The position numbers were made by a program, and so were the translations under genes. A model generated the notes under the pieces. That model made no database searches, was not told where the DNA came from, and saw nothing but the letters and a program-made list of their open reading frames with translations. From contig OZ022502.1 of the NCBI GenBank assembly GCA_963989385.1, positions 48,601,454-48,665,453 of the forward strand: DNA of 64,000 bases, given 5' to 3'. The stretch comes from Ctena decussata (taxonomy: Eukaryota > Mollusca > Bivalvia > Lucinida > Lucinidae). Position 1 is the first letter of the stretch. Each line of letters begins with the position of its first letter. Below are positions 53,701 through 56,968 of this stretch, one piece after another.

Positions 53701-55442
53701 AAAAACAGCATGCTCATGATAGGCACATGTTGCAGGATAGGCGAATCATACGGTGCATACTGCATACTCTTGCAGGATAGGCGAATCATACGGTGCATAC
53801 TCTGACCAGACTGTACAGTAAACTGCGCAAATACACATAACATGCAAACCTTTTTAATAACGTTCCAAAAGTTGAGTCGTCTTCCCCGACGGATAAAATA
53901 TAAATGCTCTCTTATTCATAATGAAGAGTCGGGGTATCGAATCCAGCCGAGTTCGTGACTCTCCTTGGATTGTTACTTTATAATCCAATCAATTAAAATG
54001 ACAGCTCACTGACATGTAGGGGTATTCACCAGTATTACCAGGATGTACACGGGCGGCGAATTATGTTATCTTTATTGCCCGAGTGTCTTATTCTTGCAGA
54101 TTGTTTCATCCTTACCCATTACTGCTAAACTATCACCGCCGTTTTAAACCACCAGGAACTCTGCACTTTTCTATCAAATAATAATAATAATAATAACAAT
54201 GCCTTTTCTCATTTTATAGCGCATTATTTACGCAGTCGGGCTTGACTCTAATCCTTTTTCACTATTATTATTCGATTGATTTCATCGTATGTTGAAAAGC
54301 ATTGCCACGTGTTTTGTGATTTATGTGTTAATAATACAGCTGACAGGTACCGTTAAGTTTGTGACAAGACGGTTTGCTTTGAAGCTAAAATACCGTTGTA
54401 CACCTGCACTTTAGTAGCGGAGAAACCCGTTATCCTGTCTAATTCAGTCTAAAAAGAGAAACATTTCAGACAGTCGTATTTTTCGAATTAATGAAAACTG
54501 CCATATTTGGGGCAAAATACTAACAAAATGAAAAGGAAACTGTTAATTAAAAGAATATAAAACGTTTTCACGAGACTGTCCGGAAGCACCCGAAATTTAC
54601 CGAGCGTACCGGTATGGCCAAAACGTATCGTGATTCGTATCGTTGGAATTTTGAATCGCGATTTACCGGTATACCGGTAATATCGCGCACCCCTATAACT
54701 CATCTTTAAAACATTTTATTGATTGTAGTAGATTTTGACCAGATGCATTTAAGATTATTTCACTTGTCCGAGGGCAAGCTGATCTTAAAACGGTACTTGT
54801 CCGGAGCTGTCAAGTACCGAGTCGGGCAAGTCGGGCGTGGTATTTCCACAGGCCTGGGTTAATGAGTTATGGAGCGCACAAGAATGTTTACGGACAGATG
54901 GACGGACAGCGCCATGACAGAATACTTCCGTTTTTTCAAAACGGGCGTATAAAAACAATACCCGCAGTGCAATTTCGTTGCTCTAATCATCCCAGCTACC
55001 CCTGCAGCATAGAAAGGGTACAAGCAGCTGTTCACAAGCTGGTATTAAACTGCGCAACCACTTCTGAGGTGACCCTCCATAAATCAATGCTACCAGGAAG
55101 TCACAAAGATAAGCTGTAACCTGTAGGAACTGGGTCAATGTGAAACGGATATACGGAAAACGTACTACAAAGACGCATTTGCGATTTAAACCATATATTG
55201 CCATCAATACATTTAAGCATCAATGCCACATCGCAATGAAATTTTACACTCGGTGAAATTCCACTTACTTTCGCTTGGAGAGAGCTTTTCGATGCATCCT
55301 TTTTCTGCAAAACACAAGCGATTTCACCATTTTCAGAGTTTTGGAACCCAACTTTAACGCCAAATAAGTTTTCAATGCGACTTTTTACACGGTCGACAAT
55401 ATGTAATTTGGTTGCGTCTAAAACAAGAAAGTCATTTTCCAT
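13238..55442 (-). CDS. ZC3H12: ZC3H12/Regnase-like NYN ribonuclease with N4BP1/KHNYN-type KH region (6 coding exons)
   Basis: Coding exons in transcript order are 55442-55269, 26800-25887, 23187-23048, 21096-20862, 17426-17176 and 14775-13238. Together they are 3252 nt, or 1083 residues plus stop. Phases join cleanly: exon 1 ends on a codon, exons 2 and 4 end after two bases, exons 3 and 5 after one. Regions: KH-like ~1-130; Regnase N-terminal three-helix module ~271-309; NYN/PIN ~352-487 with Asp356, Asp440, Asp441 and Asp459 in DGSNVAM, CYDD and VVSND; CCCH finger 521-538; Ser/Gln/Pro-rich linker ~572-1030; C-terminal helical module ~1037-1083. Family knowledge: Regnases are cytoplasmic endoribonucleases that cut stem-loops in immune mRNAs; N4BP1 and KHNYN are related KH+NYN antiviral and immune regulators. 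Inference: an active RNase. Transcript ends were not found. The family call is firm; whether it is the orthologue of one vertebrate paralogue cannot be told. Confidence 0.93.
14811..15880 (+). mobile_element. Tandem-core element, 162-bp units (GTCGAG-type ends)
   Basis: The 5' end is ACTAGAAGGTTGTCCAGGG with a GTTGTCC/GGACAAC hairpin, then GGTCGAGCCCGC. Core landmarks (GACAAGCTCAA) at 14975, 15137, 15300, 15462, 15624 and 15786 give a period of 162-163 bp. A CGGACGGACGCACGCACGCA microsatellite follows. The 3' end has GCTCGACAAAAA, whose GCTCGAC is the complement of the 5' GTCGAGC. Each unit has GTGACCTTGACCTTGGACCT. It sits in intron 5, 35 bp from the exon 6 acceptor. Confidence 0.75.
16731..16907. 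mobile_element. Foldback MITE FB-2, right-truncated
   Basis: Starts TGAGCTGTGACACGACAAAA and runs past the centre to GACTCTGATCAGACTTGGGG, then ends; an FB-1 copy begins about 30 bp further on. Confidence 0.6.
16936..17143. mobile_element. Foldback MITE FB-1, next to exon 5
   Basis: AGCTCCAGATAAGATGGGG at the left, GACCCCTTATTAGAACTGTC and its complement in the centre, and ACCCCTTCTTAACTGAAGCAC at the right. Its right edge is 32 bp from the exon 5 donor of ZC3H12. Confidence 0.7.
17176..17426 (-). CDS. ZC3H12: Coding exon 5: CCCH zinc finger
   Basis: The acceptor is ATCTTGCAG|GTTTATG and the donor GAAG|GTAATG; 251 nt. It starts with the family signature [20 protein letters not shown], then a proline-rich hinge and the finger [20 protein letters not shown]. 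Spacing is C-x6-C-x5-C-x3-H with Cys521, Cys528, Cys534 and His538; vertebrate Regnase-1 is remembered as C-x5-C for the first gap. A basic, helix-prone segment ([17 protein letters not shown]) follows. A foldback MITE lies 32 bp past the donor. Confidence 0.95.
17474..17712. mobile_element. Foldback MITE FB-2
   Basis: Left CCTTGACAAGACAAAATCAAC, right TTGGTTTTGTTGTGTCATGG. It lies in intron 4, about 50 bp before the exon 5 acceptor. Confidence 0.65.
17998..18638 (+). mobile_element. Tandem-core element, 163-bp units (GGGGGCAT-type 3' end)
   Basis: Three core units are marked by CCTGATTCTTGTA near 18041, 18204 and 18370, 163-166 bp apart. A GTATGTATGTACGGATGGAC microsatellite leads to the 3' hairpin TATGCCCCCGGCATCATATG with complement GATGCGGGGGCATAAAA. 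The 5' end is not recognised here; a matching one (ATGAATGCCCCCGC) occurs alone at 41127. Confidence 0.7.
19361..20644 (+). mobile_element. Tandem-core element with G-rich units (GCCTGA/TCAGGC ends)
   Basis: The 5' end is ACAAGAGCTGTCGCCTGACA with hairpin GCTGTC..GACAGC, then TAGCTCGCCTGA. The 3' end has a GACGCGGACGC microsatellite, the hairpin CCTGAACTTTCGTTCAGG and CGAGCTAA. The 5' TAGCTCGCCTGA is the exact complement of the 3' TCAGGCGAGCTA. Core units carry CCATGACCTTGACATCAAGG and a GGGGTGGGGG run; 19607-19640 is an almost pure G tract. A second copy is at 37494. Confidence 0.75.
20862..21096 (-). CDS. ZC3H12: Coding exon 4: NYN domain core with three catalytic Asp
   Basis: The acceptor is TACCTTTCAG|ACCAAG and the donor GATAG|GTAAGTG; 235 nt. 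It encodes [19 protein letters not shown], then [12 protein letters not shown] and [12 protein letters not shown]. Asp440, Asp441 and Asp459 correspond to the metal-binding aspartates of Regnase, so the nuclease site looks intact. The exon begins two bases into Asp410 and ends after two bases of Arg488. Confidence 0.95.
21278..21410. mobile_element. Foldback MITE FB-4, partial
   Basis: GAGCAAACAAAGTAGACCCA, ATCAGACTGCTCC and the mirrored GATTAGGGTGTACACTGTTT. Relatives lie at 22740, 27445, 48027 and 57715. Confidence 0.5.
21550..22070. mobile_element. FB-1 remnant interrupted by a TTAA element
   Basis: Contains TTGTGACCCCTCATAAGAACC with its mirror (21590-21640) and a second GAGACAGTTCTAATGAGG block. 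After the inserted element at 21776-21993, FB-1-like arm sequence resumes (TTAGAAAATTATCCC). Confidence 0.5.
21776..21993. mobile_element. piggyBac-like MITE
   Basis: Flanked by TTAA at 21772-21775 and 21994-21997. Ends CCCATTCCATTC and GAATGCAATGGG are inverted repeats. The inside is a strong hairpin, GATCCAGATCAGGCCCCAC with its complement around 21840. TTAA target and CCC ends fit piggyBac. Noncoding. Confidence 0.7.
22525..22547. repeat. Poly-C tract
   Basis: A run of 23 C. Translation of such tracts gives spurious poly-proline frames; run length is likely uncertain in assemblies. Confidence 0.9.
22740..22900. mobile_element. Foldback MITE FB-4
   Basis: AAATATTGGGACAGACACG at the left and CAATTCTTAGGACAG at the right. 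The centre is CAGCTGCTCCTGAAAGAGCAG with TCTACACTGTTTGCC. Confidence 0.55.
23048..23187 (-). CDS. ZC3H12: Coding exon 3: NYN domain, second part
   Basis: The acceptor is TTGTTTCAG|CCATGG and the donor TTAAAG|GTACAAG; 140 nt. It completes Ser363 and continues [19 protein letters not shown] and then [14 protein letters not shown]. These are near-invariant segments of the Regnase NYN/PIN fold. The exon ends one base into the codon for Asp410. Flanking intron is unremarkable on the left; a decayed foldback MITE lies at 22740-22900. Confidence 0.95.
23491..23728. mobile_element. Foldback MITE FB-2
   Basis: Left GAGCCCCAACACGAGAAAAC, right GTTGGTTTTCTCTTGTCTTG. It lies in intron 2. Confidence 0.7.
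24043..25654 (+). mobile_element. Tandem-core element, 324-bp units (AGCTCACC-type ends)
   Basis: The 5' end is CCAGAGGACCATTGGTCCT then GTAGCTCACCTGAG. Four core units are marked by TAATGTCATTAACATATATG-type landmarks near 24165, 24498, 24821 and 25145, with the later ones 323-324 bp apart. A GACGGACGACGG microsatellite leads to ACTATAAGCTCACC, the hairpin GAGCCTTCGGCTC and AGGTGAGCTAA. A 20-bp stretch before the hairpin is duplicated. It lies in intron 2. Related elements are at 29040, 35061 and 41269. Confidence 0.75.
25735..25851. mobile_element. piggyBac-like MITE with internal 26-bp repeats
   Basis: Flanked by TTAA (25731-25734 and 25852-25855). Ends CCTTATTGCACTCAGAA and TTCTGAGTGCAAAAGGG are inverted. 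The left side is four ~26-bp repeats of the end itself (TTGCACTCAGAACGGCC..CTCTA). It lies in intron 2, 35 bp past the exon 2 donor. Confidence 0.7.
25887..26800 (-). CDS. ZC3H12: Coding exon 2: rest of KH-like region, Regnase N-terminal module, first catalytic Asp
   Basis: The acceptor is TTATTCCAG|GAATAC and the donor ATGAG|GTAAGT; 914 nt encode residues 59-362 plus two bases. It finishes the KH-like region, passes an acidic/Ser-rich linker ([13 protein letters not shown]), then holds the Regnase N-terminal three-helix module around [20 protein letters not shown]. It ends in [12 protein letters not shown], the first NYN strand with catalytic Asp356. The Ser after Met362 is split by the intron. 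A TTAA-flanked MITE begins 35 bp past the donor. Confidence 0.93.
27445..27555. mobile_element. Foldback MITE FB-4
   Basis: Perfect centre: CAGACTGCTCC TTA GGAGCAGTCTG, with AACAGTGTAGACCCAGAT and AGGGTCTGCACTGTTT arms. Confidence 0.65.
27556..28408. other. Unassigned intron sequence
   Basis: Holds several GGGTA/TACCC-type words near 28050-28090 and 28345-28380. No coding or known repeat structure was recognised. Confidence 0.4.
28409..28631. mobile_element. Palindromic MITE with GGGGCC ends
   Basis: GGGGCCGTATTCATAAAG at the left and GAATACGGCCCC at the right. The element is palindromic over nearly its whole length, with its turn around GGAACAGTCTTTGTAAGACTG. A second copy is at 39896-40107. 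Here it splits ACCCG|A-AC-TCGGGT, itself an inverted repeat. Confidence 0.75.
29040..29979 (-). mobile_element. Tandem-core element fragment, minus orientation
   Basis: At the right edge, CAGGTGAGCTACAGGACC and GTTGGTCCTCTGGTGTT are the reverse complement of the AGAGGACC..GGTCCTGTAGCTCACC 5' end. Two core units (GACCTTGACCTAATTAATGG, AGGTCAAGGTCATTC) run leftward, but the microsatellite and 3' hairpin are missing. Confidence 0.65.
30413..30579. mobile_element. pogo/Tigger-like MITE
   Basis: TA flanks both ends (30411-30412 and 30580-30581). Ends CAGTCAGCCCTCTTTACAAC and GTGAAGAGCGTCCACTG are imperfect inverted repeats, and CTTTAACGTC / AGTTTAACGTC lie further in. Noncoding. Confidence 0.65.
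30595..30675. mobile_element. FB-3 hairpin core
   Basis: GGAAAGAATTAGCTCCTAGA with complement AGGAGCCAATTCTTTCC and an AAAGTTGACC shoulder. Confidence 0.55.
30679..32654 (+). mobile_element. Tandem-core element (GGCCC/GGGCC ends)
   Basis: The 5' end is ACAAGAGGCCCAAATGGGCC, then TATCGCTCACCTGG. Core units contain TTTTTAGTAACGGCAGATGG-type blocks and GGCGGCCATCTTGGA, seen near 30950, 31225, 31500, 31645, 31795, 32085 and 32430. A GACGACGCACGACGGACGC microsatellite leads to the hairpin GGCCCTTCGGGCC and GATGAGCTTA. Confidence 0.7.
32655..33139. other. Unassigned intron sequence
   Basis: No coding or repeat structure was recognised. Confidence 0.4.
33140..34092 (+). mobile_element. Tandem-core element, ~150-bp units, with duplicated 3' end
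   Basis: Units are marked by ATACATGTATGTAGCT near 33269, 33415 and 33566 (~146-151 bp). A GGACGGATGGCCAGACAGAC microsatellite leads to the 3' hairpin ATACCCCGCCACTGACGTG / TGGCAGGGGTATAAAA. A 95-bp segment starting at GACAGCCAGCA (33917) is repeated at 34012. It includes the hairpin and 30 bp that follow it. The 5' end is unclear. Confidence 0.65.
34315..34995 (+). mobile_element. Tandem-core element (ACTAGAGCAACTGAG 5' end)
   Basis: The 5' end ACTAGAGCAACTGAGCAGG is followed by CTCACGTATACCCCCCGCC. The GTATACCCCCCGCC word complements the 3' hairpin of the preceding element (GGCGGGGTATA). Units with CAAAACTTTGACRTAAAG-type blocks near 34704 and 34881 lead to a GATGGATGGATGGAC microsatellite. 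The 3' end is atypical. Confidence 0.5.
35061..36756 (+). mobile_element. Tandem-core element, ~450-bp units (AGCTCACC-type ends)
   Basis: The 5' end is ACAAGAGGACCATTGGTCCT, then GTAGCTCACCTGG. Core units are marked by GCTACATACC at 35559, 36004 and 36461. A GACGGACGGACGACGGAC microsatellite follows. The 3' end is GGAGCCTCTGGCTC then AGGTGAGCTAA. The core is related to the element at 3619, with GGCGGCCATGTTGGTCATG and TGACCTTGACCTC, while the ends are those of the 24043 element. Confidence 0.75.
36774..36976. mobile_element. Foldback MITE FB-1, near-perfect copy
   Basis: Ends CAGAGCTCTAGATAAGAGGG and complement, centre GAACCGTCTCGTCGAGACGG. CACATG flanks both sides. Confidence 0.8.
36977..37493. 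other. Unassigned intron sequence
   Basis: A short triplicated AAAACAG run occurs near 37225. Nothing else was recognised. Confidence 0.4.
37494..38666 (+). mobile_element. Tandem-core element with G-rich units, second copy
   Basis: Same family as 19361-20644: ACAAGAGCTGTCACCTGACA start, GACGCCGACGCCGACGC microsatellite, CCTGAACTTTCGTTCAGG hairpin and CGAGCTAA end. A GGGGTGGGG-rich tract lies at 37738-37793, the same position as the G tract of the first copy. Confidence 0.75.
38837..39063 (-). mobile_element. tRNA-derived SINE, copy 1
   Basis: On the minus strand the head (39063 to about 38990) has an A-box-like TAGCGCAATCGGTAGGGCA and B-box-like GGTTCGAAACC. CTCATAA sits where an anticodon loop would be (CAT), but the stem pairs poorly, so it is not a working tRNA. 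The body ends near ATGTCGGGACGGTCAG. It is shared with 39721-40178. Confidence 0.65.
39147..39352. mobile_element. Foldback MITE FB-1
   Basis: CAGAGCTCCAGATAAGAGGG start, TCTTATCTAGAGCTCTG end, centre GAACCATCTCGTCGAGAATG. ACT flanks both ends. Confidence 0.75.
39721..40178 (-). mobile_element. tRNA-derived SINE, copy 2, split by a MITE
   Basis: 39721-39895 and 40108-40178 match copy 1. The palindromic GGGGCC element at 39896-40107 sits inside the B-box/T-arm. The tRNA-like head (TAGCGCATTTGGTAGAGC) is at the right. The T-arm here reads CCAGGT..ACCTGG once the insertion is ignored. Confidence 0.65.
39896..40107. mobile_element. Palindromic MITE with GGGGCC ends, copy 2
   Basis: GGGGCCATATTCATAAAACG and TTTATGAATACGGCCCC ends, turn at GGAACAGTCTTACAAGGACTG. 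Same family as 28409-28631. Confidence 0.75.
40221..40423. mobile_element. Foldback MITE FB-1
   Basis: CAGAAGCCCAGATAAAAGGG start, TATCTAGGACTCTG end, centre GAACTGTCTCGTCGAGACAG. ACAGC flanks both ends (40216-40220 and 40424-40428). Confidence 0.8.
40424..41126. other. Unassigned intron sequence
   Basis: AT-rich with homopolymer runs; no structure was recognised. Confidence 0.4.
41127..41268 (+). mobile_element. Orphan 5' end of the GGGGGCAT-type tandem-core family
   Basis: ACTAGACAATCACTAAAGGTGAT has a hairpin and is followed by GAATGCCCCCGCCATATG. The ATGCCCCCG word complements the 3' end of the 17998-18638 element. Another tandem-core element begins at 41269 and cuts it off. Confidence 0.55.
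41269..42734 (+). mobile_element. Chimeric tandem-core element with mismatched ends
   Basis: The first ~190 bp (ACTAGAAGGTTGTCCAGGG, GGTCGAGCCCGC, through GACAAGCTCAAT) match the 5' end of the 14811 element. From about 41462 the sequence is ~324-bp units of the 24043 type (TTGCCATAGCAACCAAACTG at ~41557, 41881 and 42201). It ends with a GACGGACGGACGACGG microsatellite, GAGCCTTCGGCTC and AGGTGAGCTAA. So a GTCGAG-type 5' end is joined to an AGGTGAGCT-type 3' end. Confidence 0.7.
43672..47255. mobile_element. hAT-like element C, nested in A
   Basis: Ends CAGGGCTTCCACTAAC and GTTAACGGAAGCCCTG are inverted repeats. CATTGTA(C) flanks both sides, an 8-bp duplication if the shared C is counted. It carries a tandem-core element at 43953-46121; its own sequence is ~1.4 kb, CpG-richer than its surroundings, with no recognised transposase. 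Confidence 0.65.
43953..46121 (+). mobile_element. Tandem-core element, 153-170-bp units, ~12 copies
   Basis: The 5' end is ACAAGAGGGCCAAGAGGCCC, then ATCGCTCACCTGA. The GCAATG landmark occurs at 44185, 44355, 44511, 44679, 44847, 45015, 45185, 45353, 45509, 45662, 45818 and 45973. The spacing is mostly ~168 bp in the left part and ~155 bp in the right. A short GACGACACACGACGGACG stretch leads to CCTGAGCCTATGGCTCAGG and TGAGCTAA. Units carry GGTTCGAACCC-like words. Confidence 0.75.
48027..48112. mobile_element. Foldback MITE FB-4 core
   Basis: GAGCAAATGTTGTAGACCCAG, AGATCAGACAGCGC and GTGATCAGGATCTGCAG. Confidence 0.45.
48113..50616. other. Interior of element B, unassigned
   Basis: No coding similarity or tRNA-like structure was recognised on either strand. 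Confidence 0.4.
50617..50844. mobile_element. Foldback MITE FB-2, well-preserved copy
   Basis: TGAGCCGCGACACGAGAAAA and TTTTCTCGTGTCGCGGCTCA are perfect 20-bp ends. Low divergence suggests recent movement into element B. Confidence 0.75.
51098..51391. mobile_element. 294-bp palindromic element
   Basis: Ends CCCAGCAGACACATAACG and TTGCCTGCTGGG. The inner arms are near perfect, CTCAAAATAAAGCACAC with complement, meeting at CCGAGCACATGCTCGG near 51245. The left arm has a ~40-bp segment (AATAAAGCACAC..CTTCCGAGCA) in tandem. Confidence 0.65.
51912..52110. mobile_element. Foldback MITE FB-1, diverged copy
   Basis: ATGCTCCAGATAAGAAGAGG start; the centre is GAACCGTCTCTGCGAGACG with GAGGGGTCA present twice. 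The right arm is decayed. Confidence 0.6.
52990..53092. mobile_element. ACGTC-rich short repeat element
   Basis: Repeated GACGTC words (CACGACGTCAAAATGACATC, GCGACGTCACATCGACGTC) and a right end GTGCCAGCTGGG followed by a G run. The CCCAGC end resembles the elements at 911 and 51098. Confidence 0.45.
53339..53390. repeat. GA-rich microsatellite
   Basis: AGAGAGAGGGAGAGAGAGGG-type sequence; a shorter GA stretch lies at about 53258-53280. An AAT repeat lies at 54176-54200. Confidence 0.7.
53545..53650. mobile_element. FB-3 left half
   Basis: TTAAGGTGAATGGGCACAC end, GGGGAAGCAACACTGTCATT and GCAAATTCTTTTCTTAAATTG; the right half is missing. Confidence 0.5.
55269..55442 (-). CDS. ZC3H12: Coding exon 1: start codon and first part of KH-like domain
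   Basis: Encodes residues 1-58. The ATG sits in a strong context, A at -3 and G at +4. The donor reads AAA|GTAAGT with a phase 0 end. The stretch [13 protein letters not shown] resembles the start of N4BP1 and KHNYN, and the predicted junction makes [13 protein letters not shown], matching the AKEY..G motif that follows in those proteins. That agreement across a 28.5 kb gap is the main support for joining this exon to exon 2. No other in-frame upstream exon was recognised. Confidence 0.85.
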
Positions 55443-55443
55443 T

Positions 55444-55476
55444 CTACAACATCACACAAAGTTTGATAATAGCCAT
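55444..55476 (-). promoter_or_regulatory. Upstream ORF ending one base before the ZC3H12 start
   Basis: On the minus strand an ATG at 55476-55474 opens ten codons (MAIIKLCVML) that stop at TAG, 55446-55444. The stop is separated from the main ATG by a single A. The upstream ATG has a weaker context (C at -3, G at +4). If the transcript starts upstream of 55476, this uORF could lower translation of the nuclease. That is inference, since the transcription start is unknown. Confidence 0.45.
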
Positions 55477-55500
55477 TTGGAAGGCTTTTTTGTAACACCA

Positions 55501-55508
55501 TTTTTATA
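55501..55508 (-). promoter_or_regulatory. TATA-like box upstream of ZC3H12
   Basis: The minus strand reads TCTATAAAAATGG about 60 bp before the main ATG. A start ~30 bp downstream would give a very short leader that may or may not include the uORF. AT-rich sequence gives such matches by chance. Confidence 0.25.
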
Positions 55509-55543
55509 GAACATGACCTAATTCTGGCCGTGTTTACACATTT

Positions 55544-55557
55544 CGACTAGAGGGCGC
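55544..55557 (+). promoter_or_regulatory. CTCF-like motif near the ZC3H12 start
   Basis: CGACTAGAGGGCGC matches 13 of 14 positions of the CTCF core consensus CCASYAGRKGGCRS. It lies about 100 bp upstream of the ZC3H12 ATG. CTCF is present in many bilaterians, and binding at promoters is common where it occurs. A single motif match is weak evidence. Confidence 0.3.
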
Positions 55558-56807
55558 TGTTTTGCGAAATAAGTGACAGCTTTTGTAAAAAGATTGGGTC
55601 CTATGAAACACCGAAATGAGGTGCTATACTGTTAATATGCTTTCCCAGAGGTCCATTAAACGGATTCCTTAGACACAATTACTTATTGCCTTTCCAGAAA
55701 TAGGATTCTAGTCTAGTCTAGTGCATCCCATAATCTTTAGTTACCTTTCCTCGATAGGCTGTGTTGAGTTACCAGACTCGTTGTGGCCCGATCTACTCTC
55801 TTGTTGACCCACTCCAGCAAGTGGTTTTTCAAAATTTGTACTTAGAGGATAAAAAATCAGCAAATTCCATTTACCTGGTTCAATTGCCTACCATTTTTCG
55901 TAGTCAGATTTGTCCAGTAGAGTTTAAAAAATCCACAGGCATGCCCTCAAGCTTGGAAAATGGCCGCCTCAGAATGACCAGTACTGATGTAGGGGTGGCG
56001 TGTTTTAAGCACATTTTTTTGAAAATTACCATTTCATATAAAATTAACATGAAATCAATTCAGAAGAACCTGTTCTTATATTTTATAGCAGTTATTTTCA
56101 TAAGAAATATCTTTTGGGAAAACAAAAAGATGCGTAAGTGTAGCTGACACTGCAATCAACCCTTTGCGGAAATGAACATATTCCAAAAATGATCAGGTGA
56201 TTAGTGTTGACATCATTTCTGTTGTGATGTCATAATAGGTGGTTCCCAGCTAAATAAAAATTCAAATGAACCTCATCAAAGGCTGGAGACCAGTAGGGAT
56301 ATTTTTACTATTGGAAAACCCACCTCCTAACGATAAATGATAAAAATAGACAAGAGAGGTCATGCAAAATGCCGCAAGTCAGTTTTTAGCTACGAGAAAT
56401 TGTTTTGGGTATGTAAAACCTAAAATTTTGATATTAAAGCATCTTTAAAGGAAAAAGTTCCACTAAAAACCACTTGCTTGAGTGAGTCAACAAGAGAGTA
56501 GGTCGTTGATCTCTTTGCTGATTTGACTTGTAGCCTTCGCAGGATGAAAGTGTTAACCTACAAGTCTGGGTATCGAATTTAGTCTTTTCTCTTCCACTCT
56601 GTATTAAGGCGCGAATGACTTATTTACGTTATACCATGGAATTTTGAATATCAAATCTATATATTGAAGTCGATAAAAATGTTTAAACAGTTGGAAGGTA
56701 TGCTCCCTTGCAAGTATACCATTTCCAAATAAAATGTTTTTAATAAATTTCGTAAGATTATATTAGCATATCTAAATAAGTAAATCCAGGATAAATGTTC
56801 ATAAAAA
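55558..56807. other. Upstream flank, mostly unassigned
   Basis: No coding similarity was seen. A short TCTAGTCTAGTG duplication occurs near 55708. Words around 55770-55815 and 56450-56505 (AGTAGA, CACTCCAGCAAGTGGTTTTT and the complement AAAACCACTTGCTTGAGTG) form a wide inverted pair ~650 bp apart, possibly the ends of an unrecognised element. Confidence 0.35.
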
Positions 56808-56966
56808 TGTCACAGGGTGTAGCTAATTAGGTATATCATACACTTGTACTGCCTTGCGGTACAAGCCGGCTTTTATAGCGACGTGGTAGAGTGCTCACCT
56901 TTAGATCGAAGGGTTCCGGGTTCGATCCTCGGTCGGGGCATTGAGATTTTTTAAGAGTCCGTGACA
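56808..56966 (+). repeat. 5' LTR of the miniature element, with tRNA-like Pol III unit
   Basis: Within the LTR: an A-box-like TAGCGACGTGG at 56876, a perfect B box GGTTCGATCC at 56919-56928 and a T6 terminator at 56947-56952. The T-arm pairs (CCGGG TTCGATC CTCGG); the anticodon region pairs poorly. Confidence 0.75.
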
Positions 56967-56968
56967 AA

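Larger units (their letters stand above)
47521..54694. mobile_element. hAT-like element B, nested in A (7.2 kb)
   Basis: Left end TAGGGATGGGTATCG, right end complement AGGGGTGCGCGATA, flanked by ATAACTCA (47513-47520 and 54695-54702). Sub-terminal CACGATA/TATCGCGAT words occur at both ends. No transposase frame was found. The interior holds FB-2, FB-1, FB-3 and FB-4 copies and a 294-bp palindrome, so part of its length is younger insertions. Confidence 0.65.
43496..54856. mobile_element. hAT-like element A (outer element of a nest)
   Basis: Left end CAGGGCTGTGGAAATAT, right end ATTTCCACAGGCCTG, with a perfect 8-bp target duplication GGTTAATG. The ACTTGTCC word recurs near both ends. Removing the inserts at 43672-47255 and 47521-54694 leaves only ~0.6 kb, so A is a small nonautonomous element. 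hAT assignment rests on the 8-bp duplication and CAG ends. Confidence 0.75.
42900..54954 (+). mobile_element. Tandem-core element split by an 11.4-kb insertion
   Basis: 42900-43495 holds ~170-bp units (GGGGAGCAACCACTTCTGTA-type blocks, CCCAAACGGTTA). The last unit resumes at 54865, followed by GGACAGATGGACGGAC and the 3' hairpin ACTTCCGTTTTTTC / AAAACGGGCGTATAAAA. GGTTAATG is present on both sides of the insertion (43488-43495 and 54857-54864). Confidence 0.7.
26801..55268 (-). other. Intron 1 of ZC3H12 (28.5 kb)
   Basis: Bounded by GTAAGT at the exon 1 donor and TTCCAG at the exon 2 acceptor. Most of it is the repeat elements listed separately. No conserved coding segment was seen on either strand. 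26801-27440 holds AT-rich, unassigned sequence. Confidence 0.8.

Noticed and set aside
47521..54694. Autonomous hAT transposon with transposase
   Set aside because: No frame in 7.2 kb shows a transposase motif; it is treated as nonautonomous.
56868..56940. A functional tRNA gene
   Set aside because: The anticodon arm does not fold properly and the same sequence recurs in a second LTR; it is a tRNA-like domain of an LTR.
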